Assembly (NCBI GenBank): GCA_029834535.1
Contig: JAQMWT010000335.1
Coordinates: forward strand, 1 to 41,903
Direction of reading: 5' to 3'
Length of the DNA: 41,903 nucleotides
Origin: Chrysophaeum taylorii
Taxonomy: Eukaryota; Sar; Pelagophyceae; Pelagomonadales; Pelagomonadaceae
In this document: positions 9,659-18,550 of the stretch, one piece after another
Numbering within the stretch: position 1 is the stretch's first letter
Layout of the letters: the number at the start of each line of letters is the position of its first letter
The notes under the pieces: model-generated
What the model saw: only the letters and a program-made list of their open reading frames with translations
The model's database searches: none
What the model was told of the DNA's origin: nothing
Translations under genes and position numbers: made by a program

Positions 9659-9953
9659 TGCCTCTTACCCTTATCCGTCCGTTGAGAACGTGATCTCTTC
9701 CTTACCCTTTTTCTTCCTTTCTGCACAATCTAATAGTCCTCTGATTTGTGCCTACGCTCATCATCATGGTCTAGCGCGCCCCGAGGTATGTAGCACTATA
9801 CACTTTACCTTTCTCGTGTAGTTCTAGATGCCGCCTGTCGTGTTCTGAGGATATAGGGAACATACCTTTTCATTCCCCGAATTAACTACTTCCAGACGTT
9901 CACGATGAGACGGGATGGTTTCCCAGGTGACTTACCACTCTTTGCTAAATGCT
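9659..9953 (+). repeat. 3' LTR of copy 1, truncated
   Basis: TGCCTCTTACCCTTATCC onward matches 35865-36165 in front of copy 4 with few differences (CATCATCATGGTCTAGCGCG, GCCGCCTGTCGTGTTCTGAGG). Similarity ends after TTGCTAAAT at about 9953, where minus-strand integrase of copy 2 begins, so only about 295 bases are left. Confidence 0.7.
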
Positions 9954-10926
9954 CTGCGCTATTTATAAAGGTTTTTTGCGCACTCTTCTCGACGTACATG
10001 CGAGCGTGAGAGCGTATGATGCGCTGTATGGTATAGAAGAGAACGACGAAGTTTGAGCGATAATCGGGCGTGGTGGGGTGTTGGCTGAAGTACGGCCGAA
10101 ACGCGTCGGAGTATACTCTGCGTAGATGCACATTGAGTTGAGTGTTGCAAAAGGCATGTATGTAGTCTAATGCCTGCGTAAATTCGATGGCGTTAGTAGT
10201 GCGGGTGAAGTAGGCTAGTAGGAACTTCGATAGTCGTTCTTTGAAAACAATAATATGGGAGAAGCTGCCCCATTCAAATGGTATGGTTACGTAGCCACCG
10301 TCGCAAGCCCAGACTTCGCCAGATCGGTGGGTCAGTTCAAAATTGGGCTTGGTTTCGTTAGTATGGGCGTGGTGGTGACGTTTGTTGTGGCAAATGAAGT
10401 CTATGCACATATCCCTATATGGAATATCGGATGCTGAGAAGCCGGGGCGAGCAAGGACGTCTGGGGCTTTGGCGGCAACGTTATCAGGACAGTGATGTAC
10501 ATTGTGGAAGCGGTTAGCGCGTTCTTTGGCATTTTGGTATTCGACGGTGCCGTGGGCGAGTGATTTGCGAGGAGTTGCCTTGACCGGGATGTGTTTCTTC
10601 CGACGGACATTGAATTTGAGTTCGGTGGATGCATCTAGTGATGGGGCATGAGGGTCATCGCTAGTGTCAGCATCATTAGCAGGGGTAGTTGTAGAGAGGG
10701 TTTCCTCCGGTGTTGTTCCTGAGGAGCGGTAGTTTAACGACTTTTCGGTCCAGCTGCAGTTGGAACTGTGACTCATGAATGCATTCGCCTGAAAGACAGT
10801 GTATGAGCTGTGACTGGAAAGAAGCAGTTCACAGGTGAGGAAGGTAGATACACAAGTCTTCTTCAAGGTAGCATTGTCGTGTTGAAAGGAAGGGTTCAAC
10901 ATAAGTGACTTCATATCGACGACCAC
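9954..10926 (-). pseudogene. Integrase of copy 2 (with DNMT tail)
   Basis: One open frame covers the end of the DNMT, SLNY (10729-10749), a linker, and integrase. Zinc-binding segment: HHCPDN then CIDFICHNKRHHH. Core: WACDGGYVTIPFEW (Asp 1) and VYSDAFRPYFSQ (Asp 2). Downstream residues diverge from copy 1 and the frame runs into the truncated LTR of copy 1 near 9953, so the Glu and C-terminal domain are not securely present. The unbroken frame through SLNY supports a DNMT-integrase polyprotein. Confidence 0.75.
10729..10749 (-). other. SLNY junction site, DNMT/integrase, copy 2
   Basis: TEKSLNY, codons TCG TTA AAC TAC, in one frame with motif X upstream and integrase downstream. Confidence 0.6.
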
Positions 10927-11412
10927 GCGACAGACGTTAGTGTAAAGGATGTGATAATTGCCCGCAGGTAGAGCATTGCTGAGTAGGTCGCAGCATAAGT
11001 CTTTCTTCGATGAAAGTAAGAAGGGCGTCTGGAAGCGAGAGTGGTTGTTTGTTGGCTTTGATAAGTTCGGCTCGCGTAGGGTAGCGGAGTTTGCCGTTGC
11101 GAGGGTCCAACAGGATTATGTTGGCATATCCCCGGATAGTTGGCAATGGAGCCGACATAGAGTGAATCTTGGATCCGAGCCTGCGGTCGCTGCCGCGTAA
11201 GTAGCCAATATACCTGCTATGAGAAAGATGGTAATCTTCCAAGGAAAAAGATCTGTCCTTGGAAGTGAATTGATCGGAGGATTGGTTGTATGAGAGACAG
11301 TCGGGCATAACAGAGAGCACTGTTGGAGTAAGCTGCGGATGGCAGGGACAGTGTTGTGGGCTGCGTTGACAGGGGGGTAGGCTTGCACTAGCCATAGGTA
11401 TCCCTGAAACGA

Positions 11413-11532
11413 ATCGAGATGGAGCGTCTTATCGGCGGGATTATCGCTGGCGGTTAGGGTGTGAGTAGATCCATCGAGATGGAGCGTCTTATCGGCGGGA
11501 TTATCGCTGGCGGTTAGGGTGTAAGTAGATCC
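11413..11532 (+). repeat. 60-bp direct tandem duplication within DNMT copy 2
   Basis: Two near-identical 60-base units (ATCGAGATGGAGCGTCTTAT start) at 11413-11472 and 11473-11532; 60 is a multiple of three, so it adds 20 codons in frame. The encoded unit includes TLTASDNPADKTLHLD. Confidence 0.85.
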
Positions 11533-11580
11533 ATATGCGTTGATGGAAGCCTGATGTTTGCTTGCTTTGTTCTCAACTAG

Positions 11581-11661
11581 TAAGTTGCCATCAGAGTGGT
11601 GGCCACGTAAGTTGCCATCAGAGTGGTGGCCACGTAAGTTGCCATCAGAGTGGTGGCCACC
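11581..11661 (+). repeat. 27-bp unit repeated three times within DNMT copy 2
   Basis: TAAGTTGCCATCAGAGTGGT-type unit at 11581, 11608 and 11635; 27 bases gives nine residues (GHHSDGNLR) per unit. Copies 1 and 4 have at most one unit. Confidence 0.85.
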
Positions 11662-12782
11662 GGTGAGAGTGTGGATATTGAAGGTAGATGAGGAAGTTGT
11701 AAGAAATAGCCTAGGAGCGGGCTGGTTAGTTTCGAAAATCGCAACATAGCAAGATACAGGTGTAGCGTTGTTCGGCGAGATTCTGGCAAACAAATAGTAT
11801 AGAGTGACAAATGCCTTGAGGCGGAGAGGATTTGAAGATCCGGGTAGTGGTTGATTAGAGGATATTTGAAACCAAGGTGATGATAGGAACACTCCGAGTG
11901 CGTTTTATGTGTATGTTGTTCGAAAGCCTGCTGTGAATGAAGCCTGAGAAAGAGTAGGTTGAGGGTCTCAAACTCATAGAAGCTTAACCGAACGGAGCCA
12001 GTGCGAGAGTACAAAGGAAACGTCTTGGGAGATTGAACCAGTGGTGGATCTGGGTAAGTGCGAACCCAGCCTTGAGACAGAGTCTTGGAGAGCCAGAGGG
12101 TTTTAGGCACGGAGTTAATGTCATCTGCTATGTCCAAGAAGCGCTTCGGGTGCTGGTTCGGCCAGGACAGGATGTCCATGGGTCCAGTGTTGTACCTGCG
12201 AGCAAAGCAGATCCATCGTTCCCGAGATTGGTAATCGCCGCACAGATAGGTAGGGAAGCGGTCGACTACATCAACAGTGTAGTCCAGTGTAGCGTGAATG
12301 AGGTTAGCCACGGAGATGTGATCCCTGTGAATACACTTGTGAGGGGGTGTCATCTCCGCAAGTAGGACTAAGGGTTTTAGTAGTTTGATGACAGATAGCA
12401 TACTGTCAAAGAGGGAGTCGTCGAGCAAACTGACCAAGTCGGATGTTTTGGTGCTCGTGAGAAGATTTCGGTTGGTACAAGGGGGAGTGATTTCTATCAC
12501 ATCACAGTAAAAATTCCGTCTTTCATCCTCCGTTATAGACTGGAGATGGTTGAGGAAAGAGGGTAGAGATTCGAAAATAATAATCTATGGAAAGTGTTTG
12601 CGTAACATGCGTACAAGCGTTTCATCGGACTCAACGACAATCTTAACATTGATGTTTAAGCCCAAGTCATTGGTGGCTTGTGACAGAAACGCAGGTGTTG
12701 ACAATCCAGAGCATAGTAACATGGCCGTTGGTTTGCGAGAGCCATTGTTGGTAGTTGATAGGAATGCTGGGCGAGTGCGTAG

Positions 12783-12785
12783 TCA
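12783..12785 (-). other. In-frame UGA between protease and DNMT, copy 2
   Basis: GCT TGA CTA CGC on the minus strand; the next 21 codons are open and lead straight to motif I. The UGA-CUA context matches copies 1 and 4. Confidence 0.55.
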
Positions 12786-13122
12786 AGCGAGAGGTGGAGT
12801 GTTGTTCCCTACATATTCATTCTGCTTCCGAAGGTTGAGAAGTAGAGTACGCAGCCACGGTCGAGTTTTGAGCTTGGTGACCAGGTAATTGTAATAGTGA
12901 CAAAGGTCGCGGTTTTCGCTGTACCTCTGCAGCGGGAAGGATAGTGAACGTAGCTCAAGGTTCCTATCGCACACAAGTGTGTAGGGTAGACACGGTAGTG
13001 CCGGGAGGTCGTGGTCGACGTACTGAATGGGCACATGCACGTCTTTATCGAGTAAGCTAGTGTGATGCGACATATTTGGCTGTTCACTGTCATTGAGAAT
13101 GACAGTTAGCTGAGCCTTGTTC
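12786..13122 (-). pseudogene. Protease C-terminal segment, copy 2
   Basis: The frame carries the conserved protease extension: DKDVHVPIQYVDHDLPALPC, NLELRSL and LLLNLRKQNEYV, then PLA and UGA. The equivalent blocks follow the protease in copies 1 and 4. It is separated from its N-terminal half (16060-16941) by the Gypsy derivative. The function of this roughly 110-residue extension, present in all four copies, is unknown. Confidence 0.65.
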
Positions 13123-13455
13123 TGTGGTGGAAACTCAGCTCACCCGCCCCTCTTCGCCTAACCGTCGGTCACAACGTGACCGCTCAACTGTCCTGAACCA
13201 CGGGTGGTTCCACCACACGTCCAACCAAGCACTCACACTCCGCTCACGCCATGCTGTCGAACATTCAATTGAGGGTAATTTCAAGGAAACAACAAGAAAG
13301 CAATACAAATGCCCGGTACATTGGGTCCAGTGGAAGCGCAGGTGAAGGTGTCAAGATGACACCCCCCCATAAATGCAAGGTCAATACCAGGGCAACAATC
13401 AGGGTAAGTCAGGTGGCAGGCAGGCAAGTGGGGGGAAATGGGCATTACTGCCACA
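13123..13455 (-). repeat. 3' LTR of Gypsy derivative
   Basis: 333 bp, nearly identical to 15727-16059. The last ~150 bases (U5 side) match the LTR of the full Gypsy, while the U3 side contains a different segment. Confidence 0.9.
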
Positions 13456-13485
13456 TAAGCCCCCTACTTGAGATGAAGTCGTCCT

Positions 13486-13690
13486 CGACTTCAAAGGGTG
13501 ACGAAGGTCACGCTGACGAATGGTACGATAAGCTCGGTGAGCTACATCAGCAGGAACTTTGTTGCTGTGGAGGCCGAAGTTACTGACGAGGACATCAATT
13601 TCATTCAGGCGAAAGTCAGGCACAAGGTTCACAGCCGTCCATATTCGTTCGTAGACGAGTGAAGCTACCTCCGTCAGGGTCTTTGTCTTC
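13486..13690 (-). pseudogene. Pol C-terminal remnant of Gypsy derivative
   Basis: Matches the last 60-70 codons of the full Gypsy pol: DVLVSNFGLHSNKVPADVAH and RAYRTIRQRDLRHP. It joins pol residue ~106 to the C-terminus after a deletion of about 3.2 kb, removing all enzymatic domains. An extra T at the stop region opens the frame into the LTR. Confidence 0.75.
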
Positions 13691-13695
13691 TGGTC

Positions 13696-14000
13696 TCAAA
13701 TGTCGCTCTTCATCCGTTTTTCATCCTCATTTAAAGCGGGGTGGTCTGTAATGCCCAGCGCAGCCATCACCTCTTCGACCTGCGCGACGGTCGGAGGGAT
13801 GACTTGCATGCTCTCTTGATCAGCTAAATGAGGAGGCACCACTGGTACAGGATAACCATGTTCGTCGTTAGGCGCGTCCGCCCACGGAACTGCGTACGTC
13901 TTGAAATACGCTGGTCGCTCCTTCAATGTGCCTTCCTCTTCAGCGGTCGTAGAGACTTGGTTGCTCTGCATCACAGCAGTGGCGACGGAACAGCGGTGAC
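13696..14000 (-). pseudogene. Pol N-terminal remnant of Gypsy derivative
   Basis: VATAVMQSNQVSTTAEEEGT through ITDHPALNEDEKRM corresponds to pol 27430-27712 of the full Gypsy, ending at TGA just past the deletion. The RT domain begins beyond the deletion point and is absent. Confidence 0.8.
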
Positions 14001-14227
14001 GTTTGAAGTTTGGCGAGCTGGAAAACAGCTCGCGCTTGTGGACATGAGTCCAAAGCCAACACAATGCGAAAAGAGGTTCCATAGATCTCATTGCATCGTT
14101 GGATCCCCAAACTCGATCCACCAGCGCCGGCGAAATAAACGACGACGCTGATATAGGTGATTGGAATCCAAACCAAAGAAGCATGCCTAGCAATCAGCTC
14201 CTGAGTCGTGGCTTCTTCCTTCGACAT
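13940..14227 (-). pseudogene. DNMT N-terminal fragment inside Gypsy derivative
   Basis: This 95-codon frame starts MSKEEATTQE and reads VVVYFAGAGGSSLGI (14117-14134 encodes FAGAGG), then IVLALDSCPQARAVF. These fit motif I (F-x-G-x-G-G, S-adenosylmethionine loop) and motif II (acidic residue after a hydrophobic strand) of C5 cytosine methyltransferases. The sequence then jumps to RHCCDAEQ, the pol start in another frame, so the rest of the enzyme is deleted. The full Gypsy at 22777 has MSKE at the same place (27349) but no DNMT. The fragment is unlike the Copia-borne DNMT (LLCSGLST), pointing to a separate acquisition. Motif-level evidence only. Confidence 0.7.
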
Positions 14228-15261
14228 TTTTTTTTTGTTCCTTCTTCTGGAGGAGGTTCAGGAGGGGGTCTCACAGCTAAGACCTCCTCCTCGACTTCCG
14301 TCTCATCTTCGTCAGCTGAAGCAGTCGCAAAACAGACTCTTGTATCCTCTTCAGCGGCTTCCAGCTGTACTTTGACGCAACCTTCATGTGGTATGATCTC
14401 TCCCTCGATCATGGGTACCTCAGGGTCGAGTCCAATAGGTCCTGTGCCAACATGCTCCACAGCCACGTAAACTTCGTTCGGCTCGTGGAAGCAATATGAC
14501 GACAAAGAGTTTGGTATCACACGCAAATCAGGGTAGAGCGAGCGATAAGGGCGGTAGGCCTGACCTCTTATCAGTGGCGCGTCACAGACAAGCTCCAGCA
14601 CATAAGGATGGCATTCCTTACGCGTACGGTGGGGCTTGTCTTTTGGGACTTTGGTCTTTTTTGGATCTTCATGCTTGTCGCTGGACGTCCCCACCTCTGG
14701 CATCGCGTCCAATTGCAAGGCAAGTTGGAACGTCTGGTCTAGCGTTTGGTCCGGGGCCGAGATCCGAGACTCTTCTCGCTCGTATTCCATCGTCCCTTCG
14801 AGATAGTGGATCTTAGAGCGATATTCTTCAACTTTTTCGAGGAGGGTGCGCATAAGCGCGGGATCCCCCTCTATCTTTTCTTCTCCAGCAATCGCAGAGT
14901 AAGGTGGGGCCGGCGGTGCTCGAGTCACCGGCTCCCGGATTGCAGCTGGAGTTCCTGGGTCGGACCGTAGTCGTTCCGTACGGATCGTCTCGTCTTCTCG
15001 TACGTGCACGGGCATAGGCGTTGGATAGCCCCCGACTACCGTTGCAGGCATAGGTTCTGGGGCTGTCATGGCCCCCACCTCTTCACTTTCTGGAGTGCGC
15101 ACTTCTGGCCGGACAGCCGTATCCGCCGCACTCTCCACTGGTATCTCCACTCGTTCGCCACCCGTCCCGACATCTAGCCGTCTTCGGAGGGATGACTTCA
15201 TCACTGGGGTGATGACTCGCCGCAGGCGTTCCTGGGCGTCCCGAAACCACGGGGCCGTCAT
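14194..15261 (-). pseudogene. Fused gag-protease remnant of Gypsy derivative
   Basis: A 355-codon open frame. N-terminal 160 residues match gag of the full Gypsy (MTAPWFRDAQERLRRVI), then skip to RISAPDQTLDQTFQ, then skip again from HRTRKE to CHPYVLELVCDAPLIRG of the third Gypsy frame. Both deletions keep the frame. It ends in a Pro/Glu-rich segment (PPPEPPPEEGTK) and a basic tail. The capsid-forming region and the zinc knuckle are gone, so it is probably not a working gag. Confidence 0.75.
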
Positions 15262-15726
15262 CTAATTTTGTTTTTGTCGTCAAAGCAGCAATTTGCCGGC
15301 TACTGCTTGACTGCGCGCTTGAGCCGGTTTGCTAGAGGATATGGTCGTCCTCCCCGGCCTACCTGTTCTGGGAGATGGCTGTCTCCCCCAGGCGAACTCT
15401 TTTTTTTTTTGGGGGGGTTGTCTTGAGGATATGGTTGTCCTCCCCGGTCTGCCGTTCTGGGAGCGATGGCTTACTCCCCGCTCCCCAGGCGATTGTTTTT
15501 CGAGACTCACGACAACGTCCGCTCACGTTCGAACACGCCGAACGCTTGTTCCGCTTCGCGTATCGGAGTGACACCCTCGGTTCGCCGGAACCGCACCCAC
15601 AAACACGTCGGCTCTGCACTCGCTCAAAGCCTGAACACGATTCGCCGCCGACCGCGGGAGACTGACAGTCCGGGATTCGCGTAACAACAACCCCGGAAAC
15701 TGTCAGTTCCCGTTTCTGAGACCACC
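15262..15726 (-). other. Leader of Gypsy derivative with primer binding site
   Basis: Corresponds to 23136-23595 of the full Gypsy. TGGTCTCAGAAACGGGA (minus strand, 15724-15708) lies two bases from the LTR, as expected for a tRNA-primed start. Two copies of GAGGA-(8 nt)-TCCTC hairpins are present near 15340 and 15430. Confidence 0.65.
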
Positions 15727-16059
15727 TGTGGTGGAAACTCAGCTCACCCGCCCCTCTTCGCCTAACCGTCGGTCACAACGTGACCGCTCAACTGTCCTGA
15801 ACCACGGGTGGTTCCACCACACGTTCAACCAAGCGCTCACACTCCGCTCACGCCATGCTGTCGAACATTCAATTGAGGGTAATTTCAAGGAAACAACAAG
15901 AAAGCAATACAAATGCCCGGTAGATTGGGTCCAGTGGAAGCGCAGGTGAAGGTGTCAAGATGACACCCCCCCATAAATGCAAGGTCAATACCAGGGCAAC
16001 AATCAGGGTAAGTCAGGTGGCAGGCAGGCAAGTGGGGGGAAATGGGCATTACTGCCACA
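15727..16059 (-). repeat. 5' LTR of Gypsy derivative
   Basis: 333 bp with TGTGG...CCACA ends; only a few substitutions from the 3' LTR, indicating fairly recent insertion. Confidence 0.9.
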
Positions 16060-16972
16060 GTTCCACTCGGGGGCACTTAGGATAAACAAGTGTCGACCCT
16101 GCACTGGTTTGAGGAATAGGGCATAGTCAAGCTTGACGTAGCCGATGCCTGGGTGAGCAGGTAAGGGGGATACGATATTTTTCGTAACCATGATGTGCGA
16201 TACCTGCTGTTGTCCAGTGGCAGTTTGGACAACTGGGGCACATTTAGGGTCTATGGGAACAATGTGATTCGGCAAAGCAAAATCAAATGTGGCCATCAAC
16301 GAGATGGAGGCACAGCTATCCAAGTATAGAAATTGGAAATGGAGGGGAAGATTGTGGTCTCTCCGGTATTTGGTGAGAAAAGCGTTTTCGCGAGGTACAC
16401 TCGTGACACTGGTAGAGGGAATGCTGGCTGCGAACAAATTCGTTTGAGTGAGCAGTTTTGAGGTGACCACAACTTGTGAAAAGGTAATAGGAACGACGGG
16501 CGCGGTAGGTTCGCCGTTGTCCTTGCCGAGACCGTTGTTAAGATCGAATGGTGAGAGATCTTGTGGGTTACTCGACAATGTAGTATTGGCCGCTGCTTGA
16601 TCGGAACTCCTTCGGCACATTGCTGCAGTGACATGTGACGAGAGCTCCGTACGTCGCTCAGGTGACAATTTTGCTATGGCGTCAGCAGTAAAATTGACTG
16701 ATTCCGCGGCAGCAGTGGCTGGTGAAGAGCTGATGCCACTTGTGTTAGATGGTGTAGAGGTCTTGGGTGCAGACGCGGTAGGTGGGTCTCCCCCATAGTT
16801 TAACGACGTTGCGGTCGAACGCAGATGTATGTCAACATTCCGAACGATATCTTCGGCATAGGAAAGTTGATCATTTAAGCGGAGCAAGTCTGTATTATCG
16901 TCTGGGTTAGACGCAGTAGCGATAATATCTGCAGATTGCAACAGCGTTTCAAATAGCTCAGTAATTCCAGAG
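16060..16972 (-). pseudogene. Gag end and protease N-terminal part, copy 2
   Basis: The open frame covers LFETLLQSADIIATAS (gag end, as in copy 4), TATSLNY (16815-16795), a Ser/Thr/Pro linker, ENAFLTKYRRDHNLPLHFQF, and the active site YLDSCASISLM, followed by QTATGQQQVSH and a conserved block ending LSAPEWN. It is cut by the Gypsy derivative at 16059. Cys replaces Gly in the D-S-G-A motif. The frame from gag through protease has no stop, so gag and protease were one reading frame. Confidence 0.75.
16795..16815 (-). other. SLNY junction site, gag/protease, copy 2
   Basis: TATSLNY, codons TCG TTA AAC TAT; nearly the same bases as the RNase H junction at 7446 of copy 1. Confidence 0.6.
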
Positions 16973-16975
16973 CGC

Positions 16976-17104
16976 TACACTGTTTGTGTACGACACTGGA
17001 GTTCTTCGCACCGCTTTCCTTGCTCCTTCTACATGAGGGTTTTCTATCCGTAATGCGGCTTTCCCGTATACCTTCCTCCTTCCTTACCCTTCCGCAATTA
17101 TTTA
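16976..17104. other. Unassigned spacer
   Basis: Pyrimidine-rich, with CCTTCCTCCTTCCTTACCC near 17079. It links the broken gag of copy 2 to the left MULE end; no gene is seen. Confidence 0.4.
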
Positions 17105-17107
17105 TTC

Positions 17108-17321
17108 AGCGCGGTGGCTATATGTGTCATATGAACTATAATTGTTATATGTGAAATTTTAGTACATTTAATTGTTACAAGTGTCATTGCATGTACATAA
17201 AATGTTTTAAATGTCACTTTTCTCTGTAAATTGTATTATGTGTCACTCGTTGTATTTTAATGTTATAAGTGTCATGTCCTAATTTTTGTAATATTTTTAT
17301 ATGTGACTCTTTTGGAGTTAA
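17108..17321. repeat. Left terminal region of the MULE with subterminal repeats
   Basis: AT-rich; at least four variants of TTGTTATAAGTGTCA. It is continued at 18551 beyond Helitron B. Confidence 0.65.
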
Positions 17322-17358
17322 TCCTAACTACTAATCGACAGATGTTTGTCTGTCTGTT

Positions 17359-17394
<36 letters not shown>

Positions 17395-18550
17395 CCTCGA
17401 TTTAGGGTAAGGATCAGGTAGGCCCGCGAGCCAGGCATTGATCCTCCAAGCCGTCTACGGCGACCTCGCAGACTATTTCCACGACCCGCGGCGGCTCTTT
17501 CAGCGCGCCATTCTCACGCCCCGTCGAAACGATGTTGTCGATGCTGACAACGCGCGCGTGACCGCGGCCTTTTTTTCCCGGAGACGAGGCGTCGGAGTTC
17601 TTTTCGGCCGACTAGGTTGGGTCGGAAGACGACGCCTCGCTCTTTACAGTCGAGTTTTCAACTCCCTGACAACCAACGGCATGCTGACTTTGATCTCGAG
17701 CTTAAAGTCTTCGCAACCTCGACCCGTCGTACGGCCACTGCAACGGCACCCGATACATCATCGATAGTGTCGTGTCACCGAGGCTCCTCCAACCTGCATC
17801 CCTCAAGCCCCACCGACGCCAAACGATCAACAAGAGCCAGAGGCAGACGCCCCGCAAGGTCGGCGTCCTCTTGCCCGTCTTCTGCCACGTCCAGCTCTAC
17901 GTGGCTCTCTGTCGATCGGCAACCCCGAGGATATGCTCTTCTGAGTCGACGACTCCACCCTACCCCACACGTGCTGCGCAATACCGATAAGCCCCCTCCC
18001 GGCGTCTACACGCGCAGTGTAGGTGAACTTACTGGGACCAGGTGAACTTACTGGGGTTTGAGATTGGGACTAGGTGAACTGAGTGACCAGGTGAACTTAC
18101 TGGGACCAGGTGAACTTACTGGGTTTTTTTTTGACAACTCAAACTCAAAGGTTGGCGGTGCGTGCGGATCAAAGCAGCTTGGATTGGCGGGGGTGAGAGC
18201 GACGAGCTCAAAGGAGAGTGGGTGTGAGCACGAGTGGGTTTACGCCGGGTTAGAGATTGGGACTAAGTGAACTAACTATGCGTACGACCTACGGGCGGGG
18301 CCCGTCCTCTCTTCGCCTGCCCCACGCCTCGGCGATGACCCCGACTAGGTCCCGCGTACTTATCTCCGCCCGTCAGGCACATCCCTCATACCCCACAAAC
18401 CCACCCACATCCTTCATGCTCCCCACACACACCCCCCTCTTAGCAGTCGACATTTAAAGTGAACTAACTGACCAGGTGAACTTACTGGGACCAGGTGAAC
18501 TTACTAGGGTTAGATATTGGGACTAGGTGAACTTACTGGCCTGCACTTTG
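17322..18550 (+). mobile_element. Helitron B with degraded helicase
   Basis: It starts TCCTAACTACTAATCGACAG after an A, with a GTCTG/GTTTG microsatellite at 17341-17392, and ends CCTGCACTTTG before a T, giving an A|T insertion site with no duplication. The helicase end is in plus orientation (about 17438-17940). The 3' part repeats AGGTGAACTTACTGG and contains a block (18270-18460) not found in copies A and C. The host is the left end of the MULE. Confidence 0.8.
17438..18045 (+). pseudogene. Helitron B helicase C-terminal remnant
   Basis: The same Pif1-like C-terminus as in Helitron A: LQAVYGDLADYFHDP, RAILTPRRNDVVDADNA, then in other frames TINKSQRQTPRKVGVL and QLYVALCRSATPR. The Gly of SQGQT is changed to Arg. 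Frameshifts and absence of Walker motifs mark it as dead. Confidence 0.75.

Larger units (their letters stand above)
1..9953 (+). mobile_element. Copia-order LTR retrotransposon with DNA methyltransferase, copy 1 (5' end outside window)
   Basis: The retained order is gag end, protease, C5 DNA methyltransferase, integrase, reverse transcriptase, RNase H, an extra 3' coding region, then part of a 3' LTR. Integrase before reverse transcriptase is the Ty1/Copia order. The first 193 bases match 38370-38565 of copy 4 almost base for base, and the two copies stay about 90% alike up to integrase, so they are one subfamily. Five later insertions interrupt it: four copies of the AGTT-tailed repeat (194, 4094, 5027, 6548) and a Helitron (5483). 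The coding chain has several frameshifts and part of the reverse transcriptase is missing, so this copy is dead. The 3' LTR is cut at about 9953, where copy 2 begins head to head. Confidence 0.85.
10937..12722 (-). pseudogene. C5 cytosine DNA methyltransferase, copy 2
   Basis: Same motif order as copy 1 on the minus strand: MLLCSGLSTPAF (12722), VVESDE, EITPPCTNRN with catalytic Cys codon at 12479-12477, LLAEMTPP, GDYQSRERWICFARR, a target-recognition region, then GKLRYPTRAELIKA, and motif X LSNALPAGNY near 10960-10990. Breaks are a TAG at 12587-12585, a frame change near 11600 and another near 11010. The target-recognition region contains two in-frame tandem expansions, at 11413-11532 and 11581-11661. 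Upstream, the protease frame joins through UGA 12785-12783 without other stops. Confidence 0.85.
13123..16059 (-). mobile_element. Non-autonomous Gypsy derivative with DNMT fragment
   Basis: 2937 bp bounded by two 333-bp LTRs (13123-13455 and 15727-16059) with TGTGG...CCACA ends and a 4-bp duplication GTTC (13119-13122, 16060-16063). It is related to the full Gypsy at 22777. Relative to that element it lacks three blocks: the end of the gag coiled coil with the main gag domain, gag end plus first protease part, and nearly all of RT, RNase H and integrase. It gains about 220 bases carrying DNMT motif I. The primer binding site (15708-15724) and LTR ends remain, so it could be moved by the full element. 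Confidence 0.9.
9954..16975 (-). mobile_element. Copia-order retrotransposon with DNMT, copy 2
   Basis: Minus-strand copy reading gag end (16972), protease, DNMT, integrase (to about 9954). A Gypsy derivative (13123-16059) splits the protease; removing it and one GTTC joins ILSAPEWN to the following protease segment. It is more diverged from copies 1 and 4 than they are from each other. It gives the clearest view that DNMT motif X, SLNY and integrase share one frame. Reverse transcriptase, RNase H and both LTRs are missing. The gag side ends near 16975, before the MULE end. Confidence 0.8.

Noticed and set aside
11581..11661. CRISPR-like array from the 27-bp repeats
   Set aside because: Units are directly adjacent without spacers, lie within a coding region, and the organism is eukaryotic.
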